Shown: positions 1 through 6,640, counted from the stretch's first letter. The stretch is 13,854 nucleotides of DNA from an uncultured Clostridia bacterium (GCA_947175655.1 CAMWNQ010000025.1:1-13854), one strand, 5' to 3'. The notes: generated by a model from the letters alone, not told the origin. A program made the numbers and translations.

Positions 1-55
1 CGGCATACGAGATCTAGTACGGTCTCGTGGGCTCGGAGAGGGGTATAAGAGACAG
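1..55 (+). other. Untrimmed Illumina Nextera i7 adapter (artefact)
   Basis: These bases are library adapter, not genome. In order they read the 3' end of the P7 oligo (CGGCATACGAGAT, 1-13), an 8-base i7 index CTAGTACG (14-21, the reverse complement of index N702, CGTACTAG), the Nextera read-2 segment starting GTCTCGTGGGCTCGG (22-36), and the 19-base Tn5 mosaic end (37-55). The mosaic end has two T-to-G differences from AGATGTGTATAAGAGACAG. Biological sequence therefore starts at 56, and this is the end of a contig. The adapter happens to be open in the same frame as the first gene, so a naive gene caller could extend that gene into it. Confidence 0.97.
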
Positions 56-1297
56 AAATATAATATTACTGTTGCTGGCACAGGTTATGTTGGACTATCA
101 ATAGCTACTTTATTATCCCAGCATAATAAAGTTACTGCTGTTGATATAATACCGGAAAAAGTCGATATGATTAACAAAAGAAAATCACCTATTCAGGATG
201 AATATATTGAGAAATATCTTGCTGAAAAAGAACTTGACCTTACTGCTACTCTTGATGCTGAGTCAGCCTATAAAGATGCTGATTTTATAGTAATTTCAGC
301 ACCCACCAATTATAACAGCAAAAAGAATTTTTTTGATACAAGTGCTGTTGAGAATGTTATAAGTCTTGTTATGAAATATAATCCGAAAGCAGTTATGGTA
401 ATCAAATCAACGGTTCCCGTAGGATATACTGAATCAATACGTAAAAAAACTGGAAGTAAAAATATTATATTCAGTCCGGAATTTTTACGAGAATCAAAAG
501 CACTTTATGATAACCTCTATCCAAGTAGAATAATAGTGGGAACTGATGCAGAAGATGAAAAACTCACAGAATCAGCTCACATATTTGCAAATCTTCTTCA
601 ACAAGGTGCTTTGAAAGAAAATATTGATACTTTATTTATGGGATTTACTGAGGCAGAAGCAGTCAAACTCTTTGCGAATACTTATCTTGCACTCAGAGTA
701 TCATATTTTAATGAACTGGATACTTATGCAGAAATGAAAAATTTAAATACACAGCAAATTATTGAAGGTGTATGTCTTGACCCAAGAATAGGAACACATT
801 ATAATAATCCGAGTTTTGGATATGGTGGGTATTGTCTTCCTAAGGATACAAAACAGCTCCTTGCAAATTATGCTGATGTTCCTGAAAATCTTATTGAAGC
901 TATAGTTGCATCAAACAGCACAAGAAAGGATTTTATTGCTGACAGAGTTCTTCAGAAAGCTGGTTATTATAGTTATGGTGATGAAAATGTATTTGACAGT
1001 TCAAGAGAAAAAAAAGTTGTTATAGGAATTTACAGACTTACTATGAAATCTAATTCTGATAATTTCCGTCAGAGTTCGATACAAGGTGTTATGAAACGCA
1101 TAAAAGCCAAGGGGGCAGAAGTAATTGTATATGAACCCACTCTTAAAAATGCTGAAACTTTCTTTGGAAGCAGAATAGTAAATAATCTTGATGAATTCAA
1201 AAATATATGTGACGCTGTAATAGCTAACAGATATGACAGTTGTCTTGATGATATTAAAGACAAGGTTTATACAAGAGATATATTTAAAAGAGATTAA
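56..1297 (+). CDS. ugd: UDP-glucose 6-dehydrogenase, 5'-truncated
   Basis: Oxidises UDP-glucose to UDP-glucuronate with 2 NAD+ in the cytoplasm, supplying capsule or exopolysaccharide synthesis. The frame is open from base 56 (K-Y-N-I-T-V-A-G-T-G-Y-V-G-L), well upstream of the first ATG at 167, and holds the Rossmann GxGxxG NAD site. The start codon is missing because the contig ends here; family alignment suggests only one to a few residues are lost. Further family motifs are KSTVPVGYT, FSPEFLRESKALYDNLYPSR, the central helix around KLFANTYLALRVSYFNELD, and the catalytic cysteine in GYGGYCLPKDT (codon 833-835). About 413 residues remain, normal for the short HasB/Ugd type. An epimerase stub begins 29 bases downstream, as expected for a sugar-nucleotide operon. 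Any promoter lies off the contig. Confidence 0.95.
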   Translation, partial: KYNITVAGTGYVGLSIATLLSQHNKVTAVDIIPEKVDMINKRKSPIQDEYIEKYLAEKELDLTATLDAESAYKDADFIVISAPTNYNSKKNFFDTSAVENVISLVMKYNPKAVMVIKSTVPVGYTESIRKKTGSKNIIFSPEFLRESKALYDNLYPSRIIVGTDAEDEKLTESAHIFANLLQQGALKENIDTLFMGFTEAEAVKLFANTYLALRVSYFNELDTYAEMKNLNTQQIIEGVCLDPRIGTHYNNPSFGYGGYCLPKDTKQLLANYADVPENLIEAIVASNSTRKDFIADRVLQKAGYYSYGDENVFDSSREKKVVIGIYRLTMKSNSDNFRQSSIQGVMKRIKAKGAEVIVYEPTLKNAETFFGSRIVNNLDEFKNICDAVIANRYDSCLDDIKDKVYTRDIFKRD

Positions 1298-1326
1298 TTA
1301 AAATTAATATTTTGGAATAAAAAAAT

Positions 1327-1425
1327 ATGAATATTATTGTAACAGGCAGTGCAGGATTTATTCCTCTTCCACATTAGAAAGATGCTCTTAAAAGACATTT
1401 AGATGTATTAAACAATAACATATAA
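1327..1425 (+). pseudogene. Remnant of UDP-glucuronate 4-epimerase-type NAD-dependent epimerase
   Basis: The stub starts M-N-I-I-V-T-G-S-A-G-F-I, the N-terminal NAD-binding motif (GxxGxxG) of extended short-chain dehydrogenase/epimerases. After the Ile codon the frame is lost: reading one base later gives F-H-I-R-K-M-L-L-K-D-I, which matches the expected continuation (GFIGFHLxKxLLKD). In the original frame a TAG stop falls at 1375-1377, followed by about 15 more codons to a TAA at 1423-1425. The rest of the roughly 330-residue enzyme is absent, because a terminator follows directly. The position behind ugd fits a lost UDP-GlcA to UDP-GalA step. The family call rests on about 25 residues but is specific. 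It is a decayed 5' end, not an active gene. Confidence 0.72.
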
Positions 1426-1463
1426 AAAATCGTTCTTTTAGTTCGATACTCATAAAGAAGTTT

Positions 1464-1501
1464 AAGCCCCAAAGCAATTATTGATAACTGCTTCGGGGCT
1501 T
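1464..1501. terminator. Bidirectional rho-independent terminator
   Basis: Arms 1464-1476 and 1489-1501 form a 13-bp stem with a single imperfection (A opposite C on the plus strand, a U-G wobble on the minus strand) and a 12-base loop. T-rich sequence follows on the plus side (TTGTTGTTAAT), and CTTAAACTTCTTT on the minus side. It separates the convergent ugd/epimerase remnant and the XRE regulator gene and probably serves both. Confidence 0.8.
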
Positions 1502-1546
1502 GTTGTTAATATTCGATTACTCGCATAAATCAGAATTTTCGCTTAC

Positions 1547-1936
1547 TTATTGTGGGAAACCATATAAACTAAAATAAACAATCATAGAAATAACATCAAT
1601 TAAAACAATTATTCCTAAAATAATTGTAACAATCTTTAAACCACGTTTAGCCTTTTTCTTGTTTTCATCTGTTAATACTTTTTCCTTTAGTTCATTTACA
1701 ATTTGTGACTTAGTAGAAGTTTCCCCAATGTGTGTTGGTACTTTATCCATCACTAATTCATCCAAGGAAATCTCAAATAAATCACTAATCGCAATCAGTT
1801 TTTCCATATCAGGTGTCGAATCCCCCACCTCCCATTTCGAAATAGTTTGTCGCGAAACATTTAAACAACTAGCAAGTTCTTCTTGTGATAAGCCTTTTTG
1901 TTTTCTGAGATGATACAATTTATTATTAAATTCCAT
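1547..1936 (-). CDS. XRE-family transcriptional regulator with C-terminal membrane anchor
   Basis: A 129-residue protein. Residues 5-62 are a Cro/C1-type (XRE, HTH_3) DNA-binding domain, with helix-turn-helix around LSQEELASCLNVSRQTISKWEVG and the trailing helices typical of the family. Residues 66-98 are a charged linker rich in Lys and Glu. Residues 100-124 form one hydrophobic segment (IVTIILGIIVLIDVISMIVYF), so the repressor is probably tethered to the membrane. It is the second gene of a pair: the upstream CPBP gene ends inside it (11-base overlap), suggesting translational coupling and a shared function. The ribosome binding site is weak (AGG about 10-15 bases before the ATG), which also fits coupling. 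Targets are unknown; the inverted repeat at 2927-2951 upstream of the pair is a candidate operator. Family call firm, role inferred. Confidence 0.9.
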   Translation of the reverse strand: MEFNNKLYHLRKQKGLSQEELASCLNVSRQTISKWEVGDSTPDMEKLIAISDLFEISLDELVMDKVPTHIGETSTKSQIVNELKEKVLTDENKKKAKRGLKIVTIILGIIVLIDVISMIVYFSLYGFPQ

Positions 1937-2852
1937 TTTTATTAATCCTACCTTTTCGTCTTTTTAATATAACAAACAAAAACAATCCTAGCACTATTGT
2001 TGTAATAATACTTGCTTCTATTCCATACTCTGCACCATTAAGCATATTTGCACCTTTTACACTAAAAAGAATTACACCTTTTGAAATACTTTCACTTCCA
2101 CTTAGAGACAATCCCATAATCCCATATAAAATAAAATTCCATATACTATGTAATCCACAAGCAATCCAAATATTAGCCCTCCACAAAACAAGTATCGAAA
2201 AAATAATTGAAATTAAATACAAATTTATTATTCCCACTATAGCATACACAAAATTTGCTTCAAGTAAGCTAAACAAATGTGGAAAGACAAATACTGTTGA
2301 AATAATCATAATTGCTATTGGAATGGATATTCTTTTTTGTAATGATTTCAATAAAAATCCTCTACACATGATTTCTTCTGTCGCACCTTGAATCCCAAAT
2401 GCTAATATCCATAAAATAAGGCTCTTAATATTTACATTTGTGTTAAATCCCGAAAATATCATTGAACCAAAAATACAACTGATACTTATTATTATGAACA
2501 ATAGAATTATAGCAAGCAATGCTCCTGCCAGATAATCTACTATATTTCCTGAGAAGCCAATAGATTTAATAGTTCTTTTTTCAACAAATCTACAGTATGC
2601 AAATGTTACTAATGAAAAAATCATGAAACCATAATAAGGCAATAACTCACCAATCAGTCCTACTGGCATTACACCATGAAAAGGGTCATATCCCATGCAA
2701 TATAATATCCCAATAATGATTCCTTCGCTTAAAACAGCTGAAAAACAATATATCAGCACAAATGCCAATAATTTCTTTATTATGTATTCTGTTACTGACA
2801 TATCCATATTATTATTGAATGGACTTAAATTATAAATAATACTTTTCTTCAT
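1926..2852 (-). CDS. CPBP family intramembrane metalloprotease (Abi/CAAX-protease-like)
   Basis: A 308-residue multi-pass membrane protein. The CPBP (Rce1-like) signature is complete: EExxxR at residues 159-164 (E-E-I-M-C-R), a second-motif His in FPH at 190-192, and HxxxN at 235-239 (H-S-I-W-N), all in or beside hydrophobic helices. Hydrophobic stretches lie near residues 27-52, 72-88, 107-134, 145-155, 177-190, 203-225 and close to the C-terminus, which ends in a basic tail. The ATG at 2852 is preferred over the in-frame TTG at 2855 because AGGAGG (2861-2866) sits 8 bases before it. Family members prime prenylated proteins, process peptides or give bacteriocin self-immunity; the substrate here is unknown. 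The overlapping downstream XRE gene suggests a regulator-protease unit. Confidence 0.92.
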   Translation of the reverse strand: MKKSIIYNLSPFNNNMDMSVTEYIIKKLLAFVLIYCFSAVLSEGIIIGILYCMGYDPFHGVMPVGLIGELLPYYGFMIFSLVTFAYCRFVEKRTIKSIGFSGNIVDYLAGALLAIILLFIIISISCIFGSMIFSGFNTNVNIKSLILWILAFGIQGATEEIMCRGFLLKSLQKRISIPIAIMIISTVFVFPHLFSLLEANFVYAIVGIINLYLISIIFSILVLWRANIWIACGLHSIWNFILYGIMGLSLSGSESISKGVILFSVKGANMLNGAEYGIEASIITTIVLGLFLFVILKRRKGRINKNGI

Positions 2853-2926
2853 CAATATTTCCTCCTATAATTTGATAAAAATATTGTATCATTTTTATTT
2901 CTAAAAGACCACCAACCATTTTAAAC

Positions 2927-2951
2927 AATTCGTCAATGTTGTTTGACAATT
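2927..2951. promoter_or_regulatory. Inverted repeat upstream of the CPBP-XRE pair, possible operator
   Basis: Imperfect palindrome with arms AATTcGTCAA (2927-2936) and TTGACAATT (2943-2951) around a 6-base centre; one arm carries one extra base. It lies about 75 bases upstream of the CPBP start, with TTGACG- and TTGTCA-like hexamers on the minus strand inside it. Such a site could be bound by the XRE regulator encoded two genes down. No well-spaced -10 box was found with these hexamers, so the promoter itself is not assigned. Confidence 0.35.
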
Positions 2952-3056
2952 ATGTTAAGTTTAGTTGCAATGCCTATTCACAAGCAGAATCAACGTAAAA
3001 TTTCGATTTATTTTAGTAATAATTACACATCAAAGCCGCTACATTGTCAATAGAAA

Positions 3057-3097
3057 CGTCATAGCACTTTTGACTGAAAATCATAAGTGCTATGACG
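3057..3097 (-). terminator. Perfect 13-bp hairpin downstream of the siroheme reductase gene
   Basis: Arms CGTCATAGCACTT (3057-3069) and AAGTGCTATGACG (3085-3097) pair perfectly over 13 bp with a 15-base loop, 57 bases beyond the minus-strand stop at 3154. The base run after it on the minus strand (TTTCTATTG) is only moderately T-rich, so it may be a weak terminator or an RNA-stabilising hairpin. The rest of 2856-3153 holds no gene I can support. Confidence 0.55.
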
Positions 3098-3153
3098 AGA
3101 ACTTCTTTATGAGTGCCCTTCTTTGTGGACAGATTTTTTTATATTTTATGGTA

Positions 3154-4089
3154 TCAACTTTTCTTTATATCCATTGCAAGAATTTGTTCTTTTCTTTGAA
3201 GTATTTCATCAGAAAGAAGCATTTTTTCAGCATTTTCAAATCCTATTCTGGCAATAGTATCTGAGAATCTTTCACCAAATATTCCCTGTTCTCTGAAAAG
3301 AAGTATTGCTTTTTCTACTATTTTTATAACTTCTTCACGGCTTAAAATAATTTTTGATATGTACTTTGCTCTTGCCACTTGTTTTCCCCAACGTCCGCCT
3401 ATGTATATGCGATATCCGTTGGTGTAATTGTCAAATGCTTTAAACGGACACTTATTAAAGCATCTTCCGCAGTGATTACAAGCATCTGCATTATATGATA
3501 TTTTGCCGTCTTTAAGTTCAGATACTTTTATGGGACAGGCTTTTTCAATCTGACATACTTTACAACCTCTGCATTTTGATATGTCAACTGAAGGTACACG
3601 CTGTCCGATTATTCCTACATCATTCAAATCAGGCTTAACACAATTATTAGGACAGCCTCCGACAGCAATCTTAAACTTATGAGGAAGTGATACTTTTTCA
3701 TAACCTTTATAAAATTTTTCATGAATTTCCTTTGAAAGAGAATAAGTATCAATTAATCCAAACTGACAGGTTGTACCTTTACATGATGTAACAGGTCTTA
3801 CCTTTTTTCCTGTACCACCTGTTTCAAGATTATTTTCAGCAAGAAAACTGCAAAGCGGTTCAATATTTTCATAAGGAACTCCCTGAATTTCCATTGTCAT
3901 ACGAACAGTCATAGATATTTCGCCTGAACCAAATTTTTTTGAAGCTTCAGCAATAACTTTACATTCATCTGCTGTAATTTTACCATTTCTTGTTATTACT
4001 CTTGCATTGAATTTATCTTCAGTATTTTTATCATGAAGAAATCCAAGGGCTTTTACACGTGTAATATCATCTTTTGAAATCTTTGACAT
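3154..4089 (-). CDS. Siroheme / [4Fe-4S] sulfite or nitrite reductase-like protein with 2x[4Fe-4S] ferredoxin domain (AsrC-like)
   Basis: A 311-residue cytoplasmic redox protein. The N-terminal part (about 20-100) resembles the nitrite/sulfite reductase ferredoxin-like half-domain, with a basic stretch T-V-R-M-T at 61-65. The siroheme-coupled cluster site is seen as CKGTTC (C103, C108) and CPNNC (C146, C150). Residues 170-220 are an inserted bacterial ferredoxin with CxxCxxCx5CP (173-186) and CxxCxxCx3CP (204-215), enough for two [4Fe-4S] clusters. This order matches subunit C of anaerobic sulfite reductase (asrC) and its stand-alone relatives. No asrA or asrB lies next to it, so its electron donor and substrate are open. 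The first cysteine pair is spaced C-X4-C, not the C-X5-C I expect of classical sulfite reductases. Start: ATG at 4089 with AAGGAAAGGA 11 bases upstream; promoter at 4125-4153. Confidence 0.88.
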   Translation of the reverse strand: MSKISKDDITRVKALGFLHDKNTEDKFNARVITRNGKITADECKVIAEASKKFGSGEISMTVRMTMEIQGVPYENIEPLCSFLAENNLETGGTGKKVRPVTSCKGTTCQFGLIDTYSLSKEIHEKFYKGYEKVSLPHKFKIAVGGCPNNCVKPDLNDVGIIGQRVPSVDISKCRGCKVCQIEKACPIKVSELKDGKISYNADACNHCGRCFNKCPFKAFDNYTNGYRIYIGGRWGKQVARAKYISKIILSREEVIKIVEKAILLFREQGIFGERFSDTIARIGFENAEKMLLSDEILQRKEQILAMDIKKS

Positions 4090-4124
4090 AATATAATAAG
4101 TCCTTTCCTTTATATTTCAAGTAA

Positions 4125-4153
4125 ATTATATCACAAAACTGAAATTTAATCAA
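4125..4153 (-). promoter_or_regulatory. Sigma-A promoter of the siroheme reductase gene
   Basis: On the minus strand TTGATT (4148-4153) and TATAAT (4125-4130) are separated by exactly 17 bases, with TGTGA before the -10 box. Transcription would begin near 4118, giving a leader of about 30 bases with the ribosome binding site at 4101-4110. Confidence 0.85.
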
Positions 4154-4178
4154 TAGATTTTTCATATTAACTTCTCTG

Positions 4179-4207
4179 TTGACTTTGAAACTCCTATATG
4201 TTATAAT
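4179..4207 (+). promoter_or_regulatory. Sigma-A promoter of the RlaP-type nucleotidyltransferase gene
   Basis: TTGACT (4179-4184), a 17-base spacer and a perfect TATAAT (4202-4207) with a TG element just upstream (ATGTTATAAT). The predicted start near 4214 leaves a leader of about 40 bases. It is back to back with the minus-strand promoter at 4125-4153, so a regulator bound between them could control both genes. Confidence 0.87.
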
Positions 4208-4254
4208 TCTTATAAATTGATGATACTATTTTAAATTCAAAAGGTGATTATATT

Positions 4255-5286
4255 ATGAAGCTCGACGAGATAAAGAAAACCATAAAAGAAAAACAATATG
4301 ACTTTCTCCGCACAAATGAACATCTGGGGAACAATATAATTCTTTTAGGATTAGGCGGTTCCCACGCATATGGAACTGAAACGGATACATCTGACCTCGA
4401 TATAAGAGGCTGTGCCTTAAATAGTAAACGTGAAATACTTTGCAATGAAAACTTTGAACAAACAACAAATTCTGTAACAGATACCACAATATATTCATTT
4501 ACCAAACTGATAAAACTACTGACAGAATGTAATCCAAATACAATAGAGATTCTTGGTTTAAAGCCAGAACACTATCTTTATTTATCAGATATAGGAAGAG
4601 AACTGCTAGACAATAAAAAAATGTTTCTTTCCAAAAAAGCTATTTATTCATTCGGAGGATATGCAACAGCACAGTTCCGAAGACTTGACAATAAATCTTC
4701 AAGACTTGCAGAACAATCAATACAGGAGAAACATATTTTAAACAGTATTAAAAATGCATCTTTAAGTTTCAAAGAAATGTATTTCAGCTATCCGGAAGAC
4801 TCTATCAAACTTTATATCGATGATGCCATCAATGAAGAACTGGACAAGGAAATATTTATGGATATCTGCCTTAAACACTATCCGCTTCGAGATTATAAGG
4901 AAATGTGGAACAGAATATCTGATATTGTCAGGGACTATGGTAAAATCGGCAAAAGGAATCAAAATGCTATAAGTCATAATAAACTTGGCAAGCATATGAT
5001 GCATCTTGTAAGACTGTATATTATGTGTATAGATATTTTAGAAAAAGAGGAAATTATAACTTACCGTGAAACTGAACACAACTTGCTTATGGATATAAGA
5101 AAAGGAAAATTCCTTGACATAAAAGGACAACCTACAGAGGATTTCTTTGAACTGATTGAAAATTATAAATCAAGACTTGAATATGCAAAATCAAATACTA
5201 ATTTACCTAATGCACCTGACTATAAAAAAATAAAAGATTTTGTAATGTATGTAAATGAAAGAATAGTTTCAGGTAATATAATATAA
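4255..5286 (+). CDS. RlaP-type nucleotidyltransferase (DNA polymerase beta superfamily)
   Basis: A 343-residue soluble protein. The N-terminal third is a minimal nucleotidyltransferase fold: the GGS motif at 34-36 (LGLGGSHAYGT) followed by the metal-binding D-x-D at 47-49 (SDLDIRG), as in the COG3541/RlaP family. The C-terminal two thirds are mostly helical, with a conserved-looking segment around YATAQFRRLD and the HNKLGKHMMHLVRLY helix. RlaP proteins are associated in some bacteria with RNA-repair ligases and are predicted to add or remove nucleotides on RNA ends; many homologues stand alone, as here. No ligase, phosphatase or RNA-repair partner is in the window. ATG at 4255 follows AAAGGTGAT at suitable spacing. 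The gene is monocistronic: own promoter upstream and a strong terminator 9 bases after the stop. Confidence 0.88.
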   Translation: MKLDEIKKTIKEKQYDFLRTNEHLGNNIILLGLGGSHAYGTETDTSDLDIRGCALNSKREILCNENFEQTTNSVTDTTIYSFTKLIKLLTECNPNTIEILGLKPEHYLYLSDIGRELLDNKKMFLSKKAIYSFGGYATAQFRRLDNKSSRLAEQSIQEKHILNSIKNASLSFKEMYFSYPEDSIKLYIDDAINEELDKEIFMDICLKHYPLRDYKEMWNRISDIVRDYGKIGKRNQNAISHNKLGKHMMHLVRLYIMCIDILEKEEIITYRETEHNLLMDIRKGKFLDIKGQPTEDFFELIENYKSRLEYAKSNTNLPNAPDYKKIKDFVMYVNERIVSGNII

Positions 5287-5295
5287 AAAATGATA

Positions 5296-5337
5296 CCGTC
5301 TTCTGTTACATAAGTTGTTATCAGAAGACGGCTTTTT
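5296..5337. terminator. Bidirectional rho-independent terminator
   Basis: Arms CCGTCTTCTG (5296-5305) and CAGAAGACGG (5322-5331) form a perfect 10-bp stem with a 16-base loop. CTTTTTATATTTT follows on the plus side, and a T run follows on the minus side (complement of the A run at 5285-5290). It ends the nucleotidyltransferase gene and the convergent cotJ operon. Confidence 0.92.
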
Positions 5338-5349
5338 ATATTTTATAAT

Positions 5350-5964
5350 TTATCTTCTTTTACCGCAATTTTTGTCAAATGACGGATTGCAGGCATAGAA
5401 ATTTTTTGGATTAAGATTATCCTGAATTATTCTAAGAGCTTCACCGAATCTCTGGAAATGCACTATTTCTCTTTCTCTAAGAAATTTTATAGGGTCTCGC
5501 ACGTCAGGGTCATCAGCAAGTCGCAGAATATTTTCATATGTTGCCCTCGCCTTCTGTTCAGCTGCCATATCAGATGTCAAATCTGCTATAGCATCACCCT
5601 TTACTTCAAAATATGCCGCTGTAAATGGTGTTCCCGCAGCTGATACTGGATATATTCCTGTTGTATGGTCTACAAAATATGTGTCAAATCCACTTTCTTT
5701 TATCTGGTCTGGTGTAAGATTTCTGGTAAGCTGATATACTATTGCTGAAATCATTTCAACGTGTGCAAGTTCTTCAGTACCTATATCAGTTAAAAGACCT
5801 TTTACTTTATCAGACGGCATTACATATCTCTGATTTATATATCTTAACGCAGCAGCAAGTTCACCATCAGGACCTCCAAGTTGTGTAATAATACACTTTG
5901 CAAGTTTTGGATTTGGATTTTTTATATTAACAGGATATTCAAGTTTTTTATCATAAATCCACAA
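5350..5964 (-). CDS. cotJC: Spore coat protein CotJC, manganese-catalase family
   Basis: A 204-residue di-manganese catalase-fold protein of the inner spore coat. The expected metal ligands are in place: E35 (GPDGELAAAL), E65 and H68 (TEELAH), E136 (AAEQKAR) and H169 (EIVHF). The N-terminus M-W-I-Y-D-K-K-L-E-Y-P matches the usual CotJC start, which supports the TTG start codon at 5962-5964. AAAGGAG lies about 10 bases before it, inside the end of cotJB, and there is no closer ATG. The C-terminus carries a short Cys- and Lys-rich tail (CNPSFDKNCGKRR). It is the last gene of cotJABC, 6 bases after cotJB. It is probably made in the mother cell during sporulation and may protect against peroxide. 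Confidence 0.95.
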   Translation of the reverse strand: MWIYDKKLEYPVNIKNPNPKLAKCIITQLGGPDGELAAALRYINQRYVMPSDKVKGLLTDIGTEELAHVEMISAIVYQLTRNLTPDQIKESGFDTYFVDHTTGIYPVSAAGTPFTAAYFEVKGDAIADLTSDMAAEQKARATYENILRLADDPDVRDPIKFLREREIVHFQRFGEALRIIQDNLNPKNFYACNPSFDKNCGKRR

Positions 5965-5970
5965 AACTAA

Positions 5971-6219
5971 TCAACTCCTTTCCCAAGGCCAAGGGTCACT
6001 AACCCAATGCCAATCAGTGGTACTGTTATTTTGAATAGGAGTGAGAGGCCCATATAACTGATTAAACTCTTTTTCAGCATCTGTTTTCAGTTTTTTATAC
6101 TTATTAAACATAGCCAAAGCTCTTCTGCAATTTGGATGAGTATCAAGATAAAGATTAAGTTCTTTAAGAGTAAAATCATATTTCTGGATTTTCATCATAA
6201 GTTCATTATAATCATTCAT
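5971..6219 (-). CDS. cotJB: Spore coat protein CotJB
   Basis: An 82-residue coat protein of the CotJB family. Hallmarks are the helical N-terminus (MKIQKYDFTLKELNLYLDTH), the P-N-C-R-R-A-L motif at 29-35, the Y-G-P-L-T-P segment near residue 56, and the Trp-rich C-terminus ending WHWVSDPWPWE. Translation starts at ATG 6217-6219, with GGGAGG (6228-6233) 8 bases upstream; the start overlaps the cotJA stop by 8 bases (ATGAATGA), so the two are coupled. No enzymatic role is known for the family; it is needed with CotJA and CotJC for normal coat assembly in Bacillus. Confidence 0.94.
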   Translation of the reverse strand: MNDYNELMMKIQKYDFTLKELNLYLDTHPNCRRALAMFNKYKKLKTDAEKEFNQLYGPLTPIQNNSTTDWHWVSDPWPWERS

Positions 6220-6511
6220 TATTATTTCCTCCCATCATAAAAGGAAAATCAAGTTCCGGAAATATAGTACCCTTTTCAAAACCTTCCTGAGCTTCATAAA
6301 CATTTCCCCACTGTTGAAAAGGAACATACGCCATACCAAGCGGAGTGTTAGCCGGAAATCTGGGAATCTGATTATCCGGTATGTTTGTATCCTGCATATC
6401 ATTTATATTACTAATATTATCCAAATTTTCAGATACAGCACTTTTTTCTGTTTGAAAATTTCTGTTATAAACAACTTTATCGTCAAGGTCATCAAACAGA
6501 TTGAAATTCAT
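6212..6511 (-). CDS. cotJA: Spore coat-associated protein CotJA
   Basis: A 99-residue protein and the first gene of cotJABC. The conserved CotJA region is residues 51-90 (RFPANTPLGMAYVPFQQW, then VYEAQEGFEKGTIFPELDFPF). It is preceded by an acidic, Asn/Asp-rich, low-complexity N-terminus that is longer than in Bacillus. The ATG at 6511 is chosen over an in-frame GTG at 6553 because AAAGGAG (6521-6527) is 9 bases before the ATG and nothing comparable precedes the GTG. It recruits CotJC to the coat in Bacillus; the same is assumed here. Confidence 0.93.
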   Translation of the reverse strand: MNFNLFDDLDDKVVYNRNFQTEKSAVSENLDNISNINDMQDTNIPDNQIPRFPANTPLGMAYVPFQQWGNVYEAQEGFEKGTIFPELDFPFMMGGNNNE

Positions 6512-6558
6512 AATTATTGACTCCTTTCTGTATTTCTTATGCATTCTCTGCACATTTT

Positions 6559-6588
6559 ATTATATTACCAGCAATACAAAAAAGTGAA
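6559..6588 (-). promoter_or_regulatory. Candidate promoter of cotJABC
   Basis: On the minus strand TTCACT (6583-6588) and a perfect TATAAT (6559-6564) are 18 bases apart, about 48 bases before the cotJA start. The -35 box is poor. The Bacillus cotJ operon is read by sporulation sigma-E, and I could not place a convincing sigma-E pair (ATA-type -35 with CATACAAT-type -10) here, so which sigma factor is used is undecided. Confidence 0.4.
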
Positions 6589-6594
6589 TCAAAA

Positions 6595-6623
6595 AAGGAC
6601 GGATATTTTAAAAATCCGTCCTT
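6595..6623 (-). terminator. Rho-independent terminator of the GH73-CAP dockerin operon
   Basis: Arms AAGGACGGAT (6595-6604) and ATCCGTCCTT (6614-6623) pair over 10 bp with a 9-base loop, 17 bases past the stop at 6641. On the minus strand the stem runs straight into TTTTTT (complement of 6591-6596). Confidence 0.92.
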
Positions 6624-6640
6624 ATATTTTTATATAAAGT

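Noticed and set aside
1069..1263. Minus-strand 64-codon frame inside ugd, and similar shadow frames elsewhere
   Set aside because: Antisense to a well-supported gene, with no independent evidence.
2965..3264. 99-codon open frame on the plus strand
   Set aside because: No ribosome binding site, no family resemblance, it contains the hairpin at 3057-3097, and its last third is antisense to the reductase gene.
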